A stretch of DNA of 61,154 bases from Olavius sp. associated proteobacterium Delta 1 (GTDB lineage: Bacteria; Desulfobacterota; Desulfobacteria; Desulfobacterales; JAFDCJ01), in contig CACVKW010001567.1 in NCBI GenBank assembly GCA_902749685.1, positions 1 to 61,154 on the forward strand, in the 5' to 3' direction. Within the stretch, counting starts at the first letter, position 1; the number at the start of each line of letters is the position of its first letter. This document shows, one piece after another, positions 49,534 through 57,776 of the stretch. A program made the translations under genes and the position numbers. The notes under the pieces were generated by a model, which worked only from the letters and a program-made list of their open reading frames with translations, did no database searches and was not told the DNA's origin.

Positions 49534-49947
49534 TTAGACAGATTCGTCAGATATCTCTTCCTTCACCTGGATCCCCCGGTGCGACAATTCGTTCATGAAT
49601 GGCTGGTAGGGCACATGGATGGATGGCGCAAGGACACCTTTTTCGCTGATTTGTCCGTTAGCGATCTTTTGGGTCACAATACTGGCTGTGAATCCAACGC
49701 CCTTGCTCATGGCCATCAAACCGGTCTGGAGATCACGCTCGATTAACAGGCGCGAAACCCGGCGCTGTTCTTGACCATCCAGCAGCCCTTCAAAAATATT
49801 TAACATGACCACCAGATCTTTTTCATTCTCCCGATATTGAAGCCGGGGTCCCATTAATTGGTCGAGAAATTGAATCGGAGAGACCTCGCAGGGCAAGCCG
49901 GCAACCGGTTTATCATCCAGGAATACCCTTTGCTTCAGTAGGCAAGT
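49534..49947 (-). pseudogene. 5'-truncated saccharopine dehydrogenase-like C-terminal region
   Basis: The open frame begins after a TAA at 49950 and reads LLKQRVFLDDKPVAGLPCEV then SPIQFLDQLMGPRLQY and NEKDLVVMLNIFEG, which matches the C-terminal domain of saccharopine dehydrogenase-like proteins (LYS9 type). DLQTGLMAMSKGVGFTASIVTQKIANGQI and EKGVLAPS finish the domain in the expected way. No start codon with a ribosome-binding site is present and the NAD-binding N-terminal half is missing, so the gene is a remnant. Saccharopine is itself an opine-like secondary amine, which fits the neighbourhood. Confidence 0.7.
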
Positions 49948-50466
49948 TTAAAACATCCATAGCTCAGCCGGATACAACCGGACAAAGCTGGATGAATAAG
50001 CATAGATGGCAGGTATGATTTAATCTGTCAAGGAGATTAGGGAGAATCGCGGGGCTTTGTCGTTGCAACAAGTATTTGCTCGATATTATGAGGATTACCT
50101 GTTTAATGAAAATCGTGAAAATCCCAAGCACCAAAAATCAAATATCAAACAAATTCCAATGACCAAATTCAGAATTCGAAACAGTTGAGCTTGTTGCTGG
50201 CAAAAAAAATTAATCTTTCTACGATTTTGCCCAATACCATCATCAACTGCTGACAAAAGCGAAATCAGAGATTGCAGTCATTTCAATACGAACTTCGTGA
50301 ATGTTTCGGTCATTGAATATTGAAAATTGAGATTTATTTGTGATTTGGTGCTTGATATTTGGAATTTAGTTGCGGAGCGTAGAGATATCATTATTTGATG
50401 TTCAGAGTTGGACGTTCGACGTTCAGTTTATCCGCTCTCAGTCCCCTGGCACAAGCCTGTGCATGT
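49948..50466. other. Intergenic region with quasi-repeated words
   Basis: About 520 bp without a gene. AT-rich strings AATCAAATATCAAACAAATT, CAATGACCAAATTC (50138-50170) and TGAATATTGAAAATTGAG, TGATTTGGTGCTTGATATTTGG (50315-50365), then GATGTTCAGAGTTGGACGTTCGACGTTCAG (in three words, 50397-50427), are of the drifting-word type. The missing half of the saccharopine dehydrogenase gene is not recognisable here. Confidence 0.5.
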
Positions 50467-51180
50467 TTAGCCCCCCAGGTAGGCTTTTTTAACCTCGGGA
50501 TCTTCCAATAGATCGCCCGATAGCCCTTCTAAAACAATCCGGCCGTTTTCAAGCACGTAGCCGCGCTGGGCGAACTGCAGGGCCAGACGGGCATTTTGCT
50601 CCACCAGCAAAATGGTGGTGCCTTCCTGATTGATTTCCTTCAGGGCATCAAACATGCTCATCATCAGCAAGGGGGCCAATCCCATGGACGGTTCATCCAG
50701 CAGCATAACTTTACGTCCGCTCATATAGGCCCGGCCCACCGCCAACATCTGCTGCTCACCGCCGCTCAAGGTGCCTGACTTCTGGCTCTGACGCTCTTCC
50801 AGACGCGGAAAAATGGAGTACACCCGTTTGGCATCCTGCTGGATCTGCACCTTGTCTGTGCGGGCGAATGTGGCCAGCTTGAGATTTTCGGTAACCGTCA
50901 AATTCTCAAACAGACGCCGGCCCTCCGGAACATGCGAGATGCCCAGTTGGCTGACAACTTTATCGGGCGGATAGTCCAACAAGTTATTGCCCGCAAATAT
51001 CATTGCGGTACCGTCTTCTACCGGTACCAAGCGCGATATGGCTTTCAGCGTGGTACTCTTGCCGGCGCCGTTGGCGCCAATGATGCAGACGATTTCCCCA
51101 TCGTCGATTTGAAAGTTCAGCCCATGCAAGGCCTTAATGTTGCCGTATGATACCCGTAAATCTTTTACCGATAGTAACAT
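50467..51180 (-). CDS. livF: Branched-chain amino acid ABC transporter ATP-binding protein LivF
   Basis: One of the two ATPases of a Liv importer. Walker A GANGAGKSTTLKAISRL, signature LSGGEQQMLAVGRAYM, Walker B VMLLDEPSMGLAPLL, and the final LEDPEVKKAYLGG are all LivF-typical. The 237-residue length is normal. Its ATG overlaps the livG stop (TAATG). Confidence 0.95.
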   Translation of the reverse strand: MLLSVKDLRVSYGNIKALHGLNFQIDDGEIVCIIGANGAGKSTTLKAISRLVPVEDGTAMIFAGNNLLDYPPDKVVSQLGISHVPEGRRLFENLTVTENLKLATFARTDKVQIQQDAKRVYSIFPRLEERQSQKSGTLSGGEQQMLAVGRAYMSGRKVMLLDEPSMGLAPLLMMSMFDALKEINQEGTTILLVEQNARLALQFAQRGYVLENGRIVLEGLSGDLLEDPEVKKAYLGG

Positions 51181-51950
51181 TATTCGACGATCTCCTGGCC
51201 CAGATAGGCATCAATTACTTTGGGGTTTTTCTGAATTTCTTCCGGTGTACCTTCGGCGATGACTTCACCGAAAACGAGGGTCTGGATCCTTTCGCAAAGT
51301 TCCATGACCACCCGCATGCGATGCTCGATAAGAAATATGGCCAATCCGAATTCTGCGTGCACCTGACGGATAATATCCATCATCTGCACCAGTTCCTCGG
51401 GATTCATGCCGGCCGTGGGTTCGTCTAAAAACAAAACCTTGGGTTCCATGGCCAGAGCCCGGGCCATCTCCACTCGGCGCTGGGCACCGTAAGAAAGATT
51501 TAAAACAATTTGATCCGCAAACTGATCCACCCCCATCATTTTGAGAAGATGATAGGCTTTCTCTTCGCTTTCAGCTTCTTCCCGGTGGCGTTTGGCGGTG
51601 CCGAAAAATGCGCCCACCAGCCCATAGGTCAGTTTGGAATAACGAGCCATCTTGACATGCTCCAGCACCGTCATATGCCGCCACAGAAGCATGTTTTGAA
51701 ATGTGCGGCCAAGGCCCAGGGAAGCGATCTCATGGGGCGAACGTCCGTTTATTTTGTTGTCTGCTAAGGATATCGTCCCTTCGGTGGGATGGTAGATGCC
51801 GGTAATGAGATTGAAGATGGTTGTTTTGCCGGCGCCATTGGGACCGATCAATCCTCGAATCTGGCCGGGTTCGATTTCAAGCCCGTAATTGTAAACGGCC
51901 CTCAGCCCACCAAAGTAGTGTGTCATTTTATCAATATGCAACAATGCCAT
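51180..51950 (-). CDS. livG: Branched-chain amino acid ABC transporter ATP-binding protein LivG
   Basis: Walker A GPNGAGKTTIFNLITGIY, the LGRTFQNMLLWRHMTVLEHVKMA segment, signature LSYGAQRRVEMARAL, Walker B VLFLDEPTAGMNPEE and the final PKVIDAYLGQE are LivG hallmarks. The 256-residue length is typical. A 245-bp gap with quasi-repeated DNA separates it from livM. Confidence 0.95.
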   Translation of the reverse strand: MALLHIDKMTHYFGGLRAVYNYGLEIEPGQIRGLIGPNGAGKTTIFNLITGIYHPTEGTISLADNKINGRSPHEIASLGLGRTFQNMLLWRHMTVLEHVKMARYSKLTYGLVGAFFGTAKRHREEAESEEKAYHLLKMMGVDQFADQIVLNLSYGAQRRVEMARALAMEPKVLFLDEPTAGMNPEELVQMMDIIRQVHAEFGLAIFLIEHRMRVVMELCERIQTLVFGEVIAEGTPEEIQKNPKVIDAYLGQEIVE

Positions 51951-52035
51951 TATTTACCTCTCGCTTGCAAGTAGGATATCCAGTTCTGCCGGAGGAACCG
52001 GATAGCTTATCGTGTTCCGGGAACAACAATATCCG

Positions 52036-52192
52036 GTAAATAGTTAAATAGTTGATTAGTTGAATGGTTAATTAGTTATCGGTATGATATCGATTTTTAT
52101 TCTTTGACTATTCAACCATTTGACGAGTCAACCTTTCCCCTTTAACCTTTACTCTTTTTGCCTATTTCCTTATCAACCCAATCAACTTAATA
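52036..52192. repeat. Quasi-tandem TAGTTGAT/TTCAACC words between livM and livG
   Basis: AAATAGTTAAATAGTTGATT and AGTTGAATGGTTAATTAG are followed, after about 30 bp, by complementary-type words GACTATTCAACCATTTGACG, AGTCAACCTTT and TTAACCTTT. The two halves are roughly inverted to each other, so a long imperfect hairpin can form inside the liv operon. Confidence 0.5.
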
Positions 52193-52195
52193 AAC

Positions 52196-53491
52196 TCATT
52201 TTTGTGTTTTCGGCTGAATCAATTTTCTAACGTCAAACTCCTTAAATGAGATCAGGCCGGTCGGACGGAAAATCATTACCAGTATCAGCAGCAGGGGAAT
52301 AATAATCCATTTCCATTGTTCCAGCGGCCGCAGCATTTCACCGAGCAAACTGATACTGCAGGCACCGACGATGGATCCGTAGACGGAGTTCAGACCTCCA
52401 AAATAGACCATTGCCAGAACCTCGGCCAGCTTCTGAATACCGAAGGTTCCCGGGTTCACGTAACGCAGGACATGGGCAAATAAGCCGCCGGCAACGCCGG
52501 CCCAGAAGGCTGCAAACAAAAACGCCGTTATTTTGGTTTTGCGTGTATCGACGGTCATGGCATCGGCAGCCATTTCGTTGTCGCGCACCGCATTTAAAGC
52601 CTTGCCCAGGGTTGAACGCACAAAGTTATTAATAATCCAGATGCCGATTACAACAGTTGCAAAAACCACTGGAAGATTGGCCCAGCCGGGCTGGCTGCCC
52701 AATCCACGGGGCCCACCCACAAACTCCATATTCTCGATCAGGCTTTTCACGATAAACATAAAGGCCAGTGAAATAATAGCCAGGTAATCTCCACGTGTTC
52801 TGAACGAGGGTATGGCCACCGCCAGCGCTCCGACAGCAGCAACCAGGCCGCCAAATATTAATGCAATGGGGAAAAAGAAAGGACCGAGCCACAGCGGCAA
52901 CAGGGCAGCTCCAAAAAACCGGTCATCAGCAAAAAGACCGAGCGTAAAAACCGAAGAAGCGTAAGCCCCTAACGCCATAAACCCCGGGTGTGAGCATGAA
53001 AATTCGCCCATGTAGCCGTTGATCAGGTTCAGGCTCAAGGTCAGTAAAACGGCGATCAAAGTATACCGGAGTACTTCGGCCCGATAGAGACTCATGTCCG
53101 ACCACCAGTGCAAAATTACGTACAATAGACCAAGATGGATAAGCCCTGAGAGCATTAAAGGATAATCGATAAGTTTGGCTGCCAGCCGGTTCATGCTAGC
53201 TGCGCTCAACCGCGCAATCACAGTAATCGGCAAAAAGTAAATCAGCACGAAATAGATTAGAGCACTGTGCATCAACATCGGCTTTTTGAGCATGGTAACA
53301 AAACCGAAAAGCATCGGCGCTTTGCGCAATCCCAGAGTTCGCGCAAAAGACGTTCCGATGAAATATTCCAGGGCCACCGCAACCAGCGCCCCCAGCAGCC
53401 AACTGAGCAGGGGAACCTGGGAAAAGAAAACCCGGATCTGGCTTAAAATCTGTCTCTTGTCCGTTGACAACCCGTCCCTTGTTGCTTCCAT
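52196..53491 (-). CDS. livM: Branched-chain amino acid ABC transporter permease LivM
   Basis: A 431-residue LivM-type permease with an extended N-terminal membrane region (helices at about 20-40 and 60-85 before the LivM core). The conserved NLINGYMGEFSCSHPGFMALGAYA and SFRTRGDYLAIISLAFMFIVKSLIENMEFVGGPRGLG segments are present, as is GKALNAVRDNEMAADAMTVDTRKTKITAF. The start at 53491 (MEATRDG) has AGGA 6 nt upstream; the longer in-frame version to 53608 has none. The segment NFSFSHPG of other LivM proteins reads EFSCSHPG here, a small variation. Confidence 0.92.
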   Translation of the reverse strand: MEATRDGLSTDKRQILSQIRVFFSQVPLLSWLLGALVAVALEYFIGTSFARTLGLRKAPMLFGFVTMLKKPMLMHSALIYFVLIYFLPITVIARLSAASMNRLAAKLIDYPLMLSGLIHLGLLYVILHWWSDMSLYRAEVLRYTLIAVLLTLSLNLINGYMGEFSCSHPGFMALGAYASSVFTLGLFADDRFFGAALLPLWLGPFFFPIALIFGGLVAAVGALAVAIPSFRTRGDYLAIISLAFMFIVKSLIENMEFVGGPRGLGSQPGWANLPVVFATVVIGIWIINNFVRSTLGKALNAVRDNEMAADAMTVDTRKTKITAFLFAAFWAGVAGGLFAHVLRYVNPGTFGIQKLAEVLAMVYFGGLNSVYGSIVGACSISLLGEMLRPLEQWKWIIIPLLLILVMIFRPTGLISFKEFDVRKLIQPKTQK

Positions 53492-53867
53492 GTTAGGTCC
53501 TTGTATATTACTTATCGATTCTAACAGAGTATACGACATTTTTATGAAGCGAAGACACTCCATGCGATATTGAAGATTGAAGATTGAATAATTAAGGTAT
53601 TCTGCCATTTAGAGTTTGTCTACCGCCTATACTTATAGAGTAGTAAGGTTCCGCTATGGGCTATCACCAGATTCAGCTATTCGCACATTTTAGAATACGC
53701 TCTGCGCGGAAGCCGTCCCTGTTCCTCCCCCTGCCAGTCGCTCAGGAATTGATTAAAATATAATTCGATAGAATTCCACAATGCTTCAATTTTCAATCTT
53801 CAATTGTATGTTAATACCTCAAAACATTATTCGATCCTCATCCGCTCTCTGGATCACTTCAATCCGG
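53492..53867. other. Intergenic region between livM and livH
   Basis: About 375 bp without a gene. A drifting word string ATTGAAGATTGAAGATTGAA lies at 53571-53590, and CAATTTTCAATCTTCAATTG, the complementary word, lies near 53785-53805, so the gap carries the same word in both orientations. Confidence 0.5.
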
Positions 53868-54788
53868 TTACAATCTCAGCTTGGCACTGTAAGGTTCGCC
53901 AAAAAAACCGTGGGGGCGAAAAACCAGGATCAACAAAATGATCGAATAGGCGATTAGGTCCCGAAATGTCGATGGGAAAACCATGGGGACAAACATCTCG
54001 ATAAAACCCAGCAAAAATCCCGCCAGGGTGGCGCCGACTACCGAGCCTCTACCGCCTAAAATGGCAGCCACAAAAGCCTTCCAGCCGATGAGAATACCCA
54101 TGTAGGGATCCAAAACCGGATAGGCAACGCCAAACAGGATGCCGGCCACAGCTGCTAATCCTGATCCGATGGCAAAGGTGAGCGCAGCGATTCTATTGAG
54201 CGGCACGCCCATTAACGGGACGACCACGTAATCAAAGGCCATCGCCCGCATCGCCATCCCCCAGCGCGTATGGCGGATGAACTGGTGCAGTAAAAACGAC
54301 AGGGTGATGGACACCAGCACGATCATGATTTTCTTGTTGGTCACCACCGCTCCGCCAAGATGGTAGGTGGTGGTTTCGATCAGCGATGGAAAGCTGACTC
54401 TTTGAGCCCCGAGCAATATCAGATTGCCGGTTTCTAAAATGATGCCGATCATCAGGCCGGTGATGGCGGCCGATGCCCGGGGCGCATCGCGCAGGGGGCG
54501 ATAACCGACACGTTCGACGAACATACCGACAAAAGATGTCAGGAACATGGAGATCAGAATGGTTAAAACCAGAATCAACCAGCCGGGCAACGCAAAAGAT
54601 CCCATGGCGGTTAGCGTTACCAGGGCCGTGGCAACACCGAATCCGATATAAGCGCCGACCATGAAGATATCCCCGTGCGCAAAGTTAAAGAGCATCAAAA
54701 TGCTGTACACCATGGAATATCCCAGCGCGATGAGTGCATAGAAACTTCCCCACTGCAATGCATTGATCAGGTTTTGAAAAAATACCAT
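53868..54788 (-). CDS. livH: Branched-chain amino acid ABC transporter permease LivH
   Basis: A 306-residue LivH-type permease with about eight helices. ALQWGSFYALIALGYSMVYSILMLFNFAHGDIFMVGAYIG at the N-terminus and VAAILGGRGSVVGATLAGFLLGFIEMFV near the C-terminus are the hallmark LivH segments, together with GYRPLRDAPRASAAITGLMIGI. It partners LivM. Confidence 0.95.
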   Translation of the reverse strand: MVFFQNLINALQWGSFYALIALGYSMVYSILMLFNFAHGDIFMVGAYIGFGVATALVTLTAMGSFALPGWLILVLTILISMFLTSFVGMFVERVGYRPLRDAPRASAAITGLMIGIILETGNLILLGAQRVSFPSLIETTTYHLGGAVVTNKKIMIVLVSITLSFLLHQFIRHTRWGMAMRAMAFDYVVVPLMGVPLNRIAALTFAIGSGLAAVAGILFGVAYPVLDPYMGILIGWKAFVAAILGGRGSVVGATLAGFLLGFIEMFVPMVFPSTFRDLIAYSIILLILVFRPHGFFGEPYSAKLRL

Positions 54789-55088
54789 CAGGGTTCTCCT
54801 TGGTTCCTTAAATAACCTGAATTGAACGATATTTTGTGATATACGCTACCGTAGGCATTCTGCCTGCCGGAGACGGACGAGTGCCGACCCGAATGACCCG
54901 CCGGAGGTAGACTTAAAATATTCAATATTTAATCGAAAATATACAATCTTCTGACGATAAGGTAGGCGTTAACAGGTTCTCTGTTCAGGCGTAATTTATG
55001 GTGCGGGTGTTCAAAGGTTTAAGATAAATGTCATCTTATAACCTCTGAACCCCGCATCCTTCAAACCCATTAACGGTTGGTGTTCATC
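54789..55088. other. Intergenic region between livH and livK
   Basis: 300 bp without a gene. Words such as AATATTCAATATTTAATCG and TTCAAAGGTTTAAGATAAAT show the usual drift-repeat style. I find no terminator or promoter that stands out. Confidence 0.45.
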
Positions 55089-56264
55089 TTACGGACAGAC
55101 GGACTTAAAAAATTCAAACTGACCGGCATCACTGATGCGAACGATAACGGCACACTTGATCGGATCGCCATCCTCGGTAAAGGTCATGCCGCCGGTAATT
55201 CCGTCAAAGCCTTTAATCTTGGCCAGGGCGTCACGCACCGCCTTGCGATCTATTTCAATGTTACCGGTGAGCTCGCCGGCCCCTTCAATGGCCGTTTGAA
55301 CGATGCGCATGGCGTCCCAGGTCAGTGCAGCAACATCATCCGGCACATAACCGTGCTTATTGGAATAACGATCAATAAATTCCTTGGTGGCGCCTTTGGC
55401 GCCCGCTGCCGCATAATGGGTGCTGAAAAACAGGCCATAGCAGTCTTTGCCGCAGAGCTTGACGGTTTCGGCCGATCCCCAACTGTCGCTGCCCACAATC
55501 GGTTTATCCCATCCCAGCTGATGGGCCTGCTGAACGATTAAGGCCACTTCGTTATAATACTGCGGGGTGAACAGCACTTCGGCGCCGGAGTTGTTAATTT
55601 TCGTCAGCTGGGAGCTGAAGTCGGCGTCTTTGGTGGTGAAGCTTTCGTAAGCCACCACGGAGCCGGGACCGTTCAGATCTTCCCAGGCCGCCTTAAAAAA
55701 TTCCGCCAGGCCCTTGGGATAGTCACTGGCAACGTCATACAGGACGGCCGCTTTTTTGAAACCGAACTCGGTTTTGATAAATTTTGCAACCACCGGGCCC
55801 TGAAACGGATCCAGGAAGCAGCCGCGGAATACGAAAGGACGATCTTTGGTGGTGTCGGGGTTGGTGGACCAGGGGCTGACCATCGGTGTGCCCAGTTCAT
55901 TGGCCTTACCACCGGCGGGGATCGCCTGCTTGGAAGACTGGGGCCCGACAATTGCCAGAACATCTTCTTCGGTAATCAGTTTGGTGTTGGCCTTAACGGC
56001 CGATTCGGCTTTGGATTCATTGTCTTCGATTACCAGCTCCACCTTATATTTCTTGCCGCCGACTGCAATGCCGCCGGCTGCGTTAACATCTTCCAACCAC
56101 ATTTGAGCGGCATATTTGGTGCCCTCCCCCACTTTGGGGATATCGCCGGTAAGCGGGGCATTCACGCCGATTCTGATGGAGTCAGGCCCTGCAGCATATG
56201 CACAAACCCCCAGACCCGTTAGAAAAAATGAAATGATTGCTATCGCTAATACTTTTCTTTTCAT
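55089..56264 (-). CDS. livK: Branched-chain amino acid ABC transporter periplasmic binding protein LivK
   Basis: A signal peptide (1-25, VLAIAIISFFLTGLGVCAYAA) and a family-6 periplasmic binding fold (391 residues). IRIGVNAPLTGDIPKVGEGTKYAAQMWLEDVNAAGGI and VLAIVGPQSSKQAIPAGGKANELGTPMVSPWSTNPDTT are the typical ligand-contact regions. The ATG at 56264 is chosen because AAAGGAGG stands 6 nt upstream; an ATG just before it and a longer frame to 56357 are less likely. It leads livK-H-M-G-F. A broken second copy lies immediately upstream. Confidence 0.94.
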   Translation of the reverse strand: MKRKVLAIAIISFFLTGLGVCAYAAGPDSIRIGVNAPLTGDIPKVGEGTKYAAQMWLEDVNAAGGIAVGGKKYKVELVIEDNESKAESAVKANTKLITEEDVLAIVGPQSSKQAIPAGGKANELGTPMVSPWSTNPDTTKDRPFVFRGCFLDPFQGPVVAKFIKTEFGFKKAAVLYDVASDYPKGLAEFFKAAWEDLNGPGSVVAYESFTTKDADFSSQLTKINNSGAEVLFTPQYYNEVALIVQQAHQLGWDKPIVGSDSWGSAETVKLCGKDCYGLFFSTHYAAAGAKGATKEFIDRYSNKHGYVPDDVAALTWDAMRIVQTAIEGAGELTGNIEIDRKAVRDALAKIKGFDGITGGMTFTEDGDPIKCAVIVRISDAGQFEFFKSVCP

Positions 56265-56386
56265 CATAAGCCTCCTTTCTAAATACCTCACATTAGAGTG
56301 TTTTGGACTCATTGACCAACCGCATAGAATCCGAAAAAGTGATAGGGTGCATATCACATGAACGAAAGATTTTCAAGGCGGATTAA

Positions 56387-56788
56387 TTAGGGACAAACAG
56401 ATTTATAGAATTCAAACTCGCCGGCATCACTGATGCGAACGATAACGGCACACTTGACCGGGTCGCCATCCTCGGCAAAGGTCATGGAGCCCGTAATTCC
56501 GGCAAAGTCTTTAATGGAGGCCAGGGCATCGCGCACCGCCTTGTGATTCGTTTTAATGTCACCGGTAAGTTCGCCGGCCCCTTCAATGGCCGCTTGAACG
56601 ATGCGCATGGCGTCCCAGGTCAGCGCTGCGACGTCATCCGGCACATAACCGTGCTTATTGGTATAACGATCAATAAATTCTTTGGTGGCGTCTTTGGTGG
56701 TGAAGCTTCCGTAAGCCACCACGGATCCGGAACCGTTCAGATCTTCCCAGGCCGCCTTAAAAATTCCGCCAGGCCCTTGGGATAGCCT
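56387..56788 (-). pseudogene. Decayed second copy of livK (C-terminal part, internal deletion)
   Basis: From GGCTATCCCAAGGGCCTGGC the sequence follows livK, but one T is missing in a T-run (5 instead of 6) so the frame is broken before FKAAWEDLNGSGSVVAYGSFTTKDA. About 75 residues of livK (DFSSQLTKINN to the GAKG region) are then missing, and the sequence resumes at TKEFIDRYTNKHGYVPDD and runs to YKSVCP. The livK sequences at the two ends of the missing part share GGCG-Y-CTTTGG, so deletion between short direct repeats is likely. Sequence differences from livK (NHKA for DRKA, YKSV for FKSV) show the copies diverged before or after decay. Confidence 0.8.
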
Positions 56789-57032
56789 GGAAACCCGGTA
56801 GGGCTGTAACACAGGAAGTAAGATTATACAATCTTGATTAATTTAATTATTGACAGCATCAGCAATATTTTTTAATGCTTTATCATAGTGGATACAGACA
56901 AAATCGATCTCTCCATTGTCCAATCCGTGGAAACCTTTGTCGTTTGCAATAATTACAACCTGAAAGTGCCCTAAATTTTGGAATAACATAAACCCATGAT
57001 GCGATGCCGGTAAGCCAAAACCGTATTTAGAG

Positions 57033-57232
57033 TATAATCATTTTACCCTGACCAGCAACCTGTGGAGAGGGATTGCCGAGGCTGTAAATTCGCCTCTGGA
57101 GGATTGCCGCAGATAAGCAAGTTGAGCAACTCGAAATCCCGCCCTGCGGGCGAAGATGAATATCCGCTTTCTTTTGAAATTTGAAACACTCATTAGAAGG
57201 TGCAAATTACAACAGCCGAAGGAGGACAGATA
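57033..57232 (+). promoter_or_regulatory. Promoter-like -10 box and structured leader upstream of gcvH
   Basis: TATAAT lies at 57033-57038. The following leader holds the direct repeat GGATTGCCG (57070-57078 and 57101-57109), a stem GAGGC/GCCTC (57078-57082, 57092-57096), AGTTG-AG-CAACT (57120-57131) and CCCGC-CCT-GCGGG (57138-57150). It does not fit the glycine riboswitch consensus. The gap from 56813 to 57032 has no gene that I can see. Confidence 0.3.
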
Positions 57233-57631
57233 ATGAAGGAGATTAACGAACTAAGTTTTCCGGATGATATTCGCTATGCACAAAGTCATGAGTGGGCCAG
57301 ACCGGAAGGAGACACCGTCAAGGTGGGAATCACTGACTATGCCCAGGATCAATTGGGAGATATTGTCTTTGTGGAAATGCCCGAAGCCGGCGAAACGTTC
57401 GAAAAAGGCGCCGAATTCGGTACGGTAGAATCGGTCAAAGCGGTCTCAGAGCTATACATGCCGATCGGCGGTGAAATTGTGTCCGTCAACCCCCCTCTGG
57501 AAGACGCGCCCGAGTTGGTTAACAACACGCCCTATTCAGATGGGTGGATGATCGAAGTCAAGCCCGAAGATCCGGCCCAACTGGACAGCCTGATGACCAA
57601 AGATGATTATATCAAATCATTGCAGGGATAA
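57233..57631 (+). CDS. gcvH: Glycine cleavage system H protein (lipoyl carrier)
   Basis: GcvH carries a lipoyl arm that moves the aminomethyl group between P, T and L proteins. The lipoylated lysine is K69 in VESVKAVSELYMPIGGEI. DDIRYAQSHEWARPEGDTVKVGITDYAQDQLGDIVFVEMPEAG is the standard H-protein opening. The start at 57233 has GGAGGA 6 nt upstream; 11 more in-frame codons upstream lie within the leader. The 132-residue length is normal. It begins gcvH-gcvPA-gcvPB; gcvT, the aminomethyltransferase, is not in the window. Confidence 0.96.
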   Translation: MKEINELSFPDDIRYAQSHEWARPEGDTVKVGITDYAQDQLGDIVFVEMPEAGETFEKGAEFGTVESVKAVSELYMPIGGEIVSVNPPLEDAPELVNNTPYSDGWMIEVKPEDPAQLDSLMTKDDYIKSLQG

Positions 57632-57776
57632 TAAGCATTATATATATTGAATTTTCAATCTTCGACCTTCGATTGCTAGGGGCCACTTTTTCCGAGCATA
57701 AGCTCGGCCTTAACTGAGTATCTTAGTGGCTTAAATATTAAAATGTGAGAAAATTTGCAGAAAAGGATAAATACCC

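Noticed and set aside
57060..57232. Glycine riboswitch before gcvH
   Set aside because: The conserved glycine aptamer strings and tandem arrangement are absent; only generic hairpins and a short direct repeat are present.
57692..57707. CCGAGC-ATAA-GCTCGG as a terminator after gcvH
   Set aside because: There is no T-run on the 3' side for the plus strand, and gcvPA follows closely, so read-through is expected.
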